Assembly: GCF_019511605.1 (NCBI RefSeq)
Contig: NZ_JAEUAV010000038.1
Location: 1 to 40,172, forward strand
Source: Paraburkholderia phenoliruptrix
GTDB lineage: Bacteria > Pseudomonadota > Gammaproteobacteria > Burkholderiales > Burkholderiaceae
Length of the DNA stretch: 40,172 nucleotides
Direction: 5' to 3'
The notes under the pieces were generated by a model. The model did no database searches, had not been told where the DNA came from, and worked only from the letters and a program-made list of their open reading frames with translations. The stretch's first letter is position 1. Each line of letters opens with the position of its first letter. Positions 40,022-40,172 of the stretch are shown piece after piece. The position numbers and the translations under genes are program-made.

Positions 40022-40172
40022 GGAGCCTGTCAGAAATTTTGTGTCCAAGGCATAACATGTACCCAAAGGAGCATGTATGCCAAGCAAACCGAAAGCAGGG
40101 TCTGCGCCCCCGCCTGAGCTGCCGGCAATACCAGAGGAGCTCATCGATCAGATCGTGAAGGGGCCGATGACG
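40022..40172 (+). mobile_element. Left end of an IS256-family insertion sequence (cut by the window)
   Basis: The sequence GGAGCCTGTCAGAAATTTTG (from about 40022) resembles the terminal inverted repeats of IS256-group elements. The transposase start lies 55 bases inside it. The element was inserted about 30 bases beyond the rtc terminator. The right end, the partner repeat and any 8-9 bp target duplication are outside the window. Confidence 0.72.
40077..40172 (+). CDS. IS256-family transposase, N-terminal fragment (truncated by window end)
   Basis: Only the first 32 codons are visible. After MPSKPKAGSAPPPELPA the segment IPEELIDQIVKGPMT matches the conserved start of IS256-group (mutator-type DDE) transposases. 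AAGGA (40066-40070) stands 6 bases before the ATG. Whether the full gene is intact cannot be seen. Confidence 0.8.
   Translation, partial: MPSKPKAGSAPPPELPAIPEELIDQIVKGPMT

Overview
The window is high-GC DNA that reads as a member of the Burkholderia/Paraburkholderia/Caballeronia group. The persulfide dioxygenase-rhodanese fusion, the CadR/CadA pair, the short eat-eutB-eutC set with an AcoD-type aldehyde dehydrogenase, and VgrG cassettes carrying Burkholderia-type effectors all point there. No rRNA, tRNA or CRISPR array was seen. The left 21 kb looks like ordinary chromosomal backbone. The right half, from about 21.8 kb, holds a lower-GC type VI secretion (T6SS) cargo island, a decayed DUF262 gene, an RNA-repair operon and the edge of an IS256-family element.

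Layout. 1-3.3 kb: iron uptake, with a candidate Fur box, a TonB-dependent siderophore receptor and PiuC. 3.5-6.0 kb: a 1-Cys peroxiredoxin, a persulfide dioxygenase-rhodanese fusion and a LysE-family exporter. 6.1-11.1 kb, minus strand: an AraC regulator, an amino-acid-binding protein, a PLP aminotransferase, the RNA helicase DbpA and a small zinc-ribbon protein. 11.1-14.0 kb: divergent cadR and cadA with a classic MerR-type promoter. 14.0-21.1 kb: an ethanolamine module. eutR diverges from acoD and a DUF779 gene, and these converge on eat-eutB-eutC. EutBC splits ethanolamine into acetaldehyde and ammonia, AcoD oxidises the acetaldehyde, Eat imports the substrate, and EutR probably responds to it. 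21.1-21.8 kb: a gene-free spacer with two perfect DnaA boxes beside an AT-rich stretch.

21.8-34.5 kb, minus strand: two T6SS cargo cassettes. The upstream one is vgrG2 - effector - two paralogous immunity-like genes - small unknown - PAAR. The downstream one is vgrG1 - putative pore-forming effector - multi-pass membrane protein, probably its immunity partner. The two vgrG genes share about 2.3 kb of more than 99% identical DNA, including their promoters, and differ only at the C-terminal tip that faces the effector. No structural tss genes are present, so these cassettes must use a T6SS encoded elsewhere.

35.2-40.2 kb: a DUF262 (GmrSD/ParB-like) pseudogene; then rtcR divergent from rtcB and an RlaP-family nucleotidyltransferase, with a textbook sigma-54 promoter and a perfect palindrome between them; then a strong terminator and the left end of an IS256-family insertion sequence cut by the window edge.
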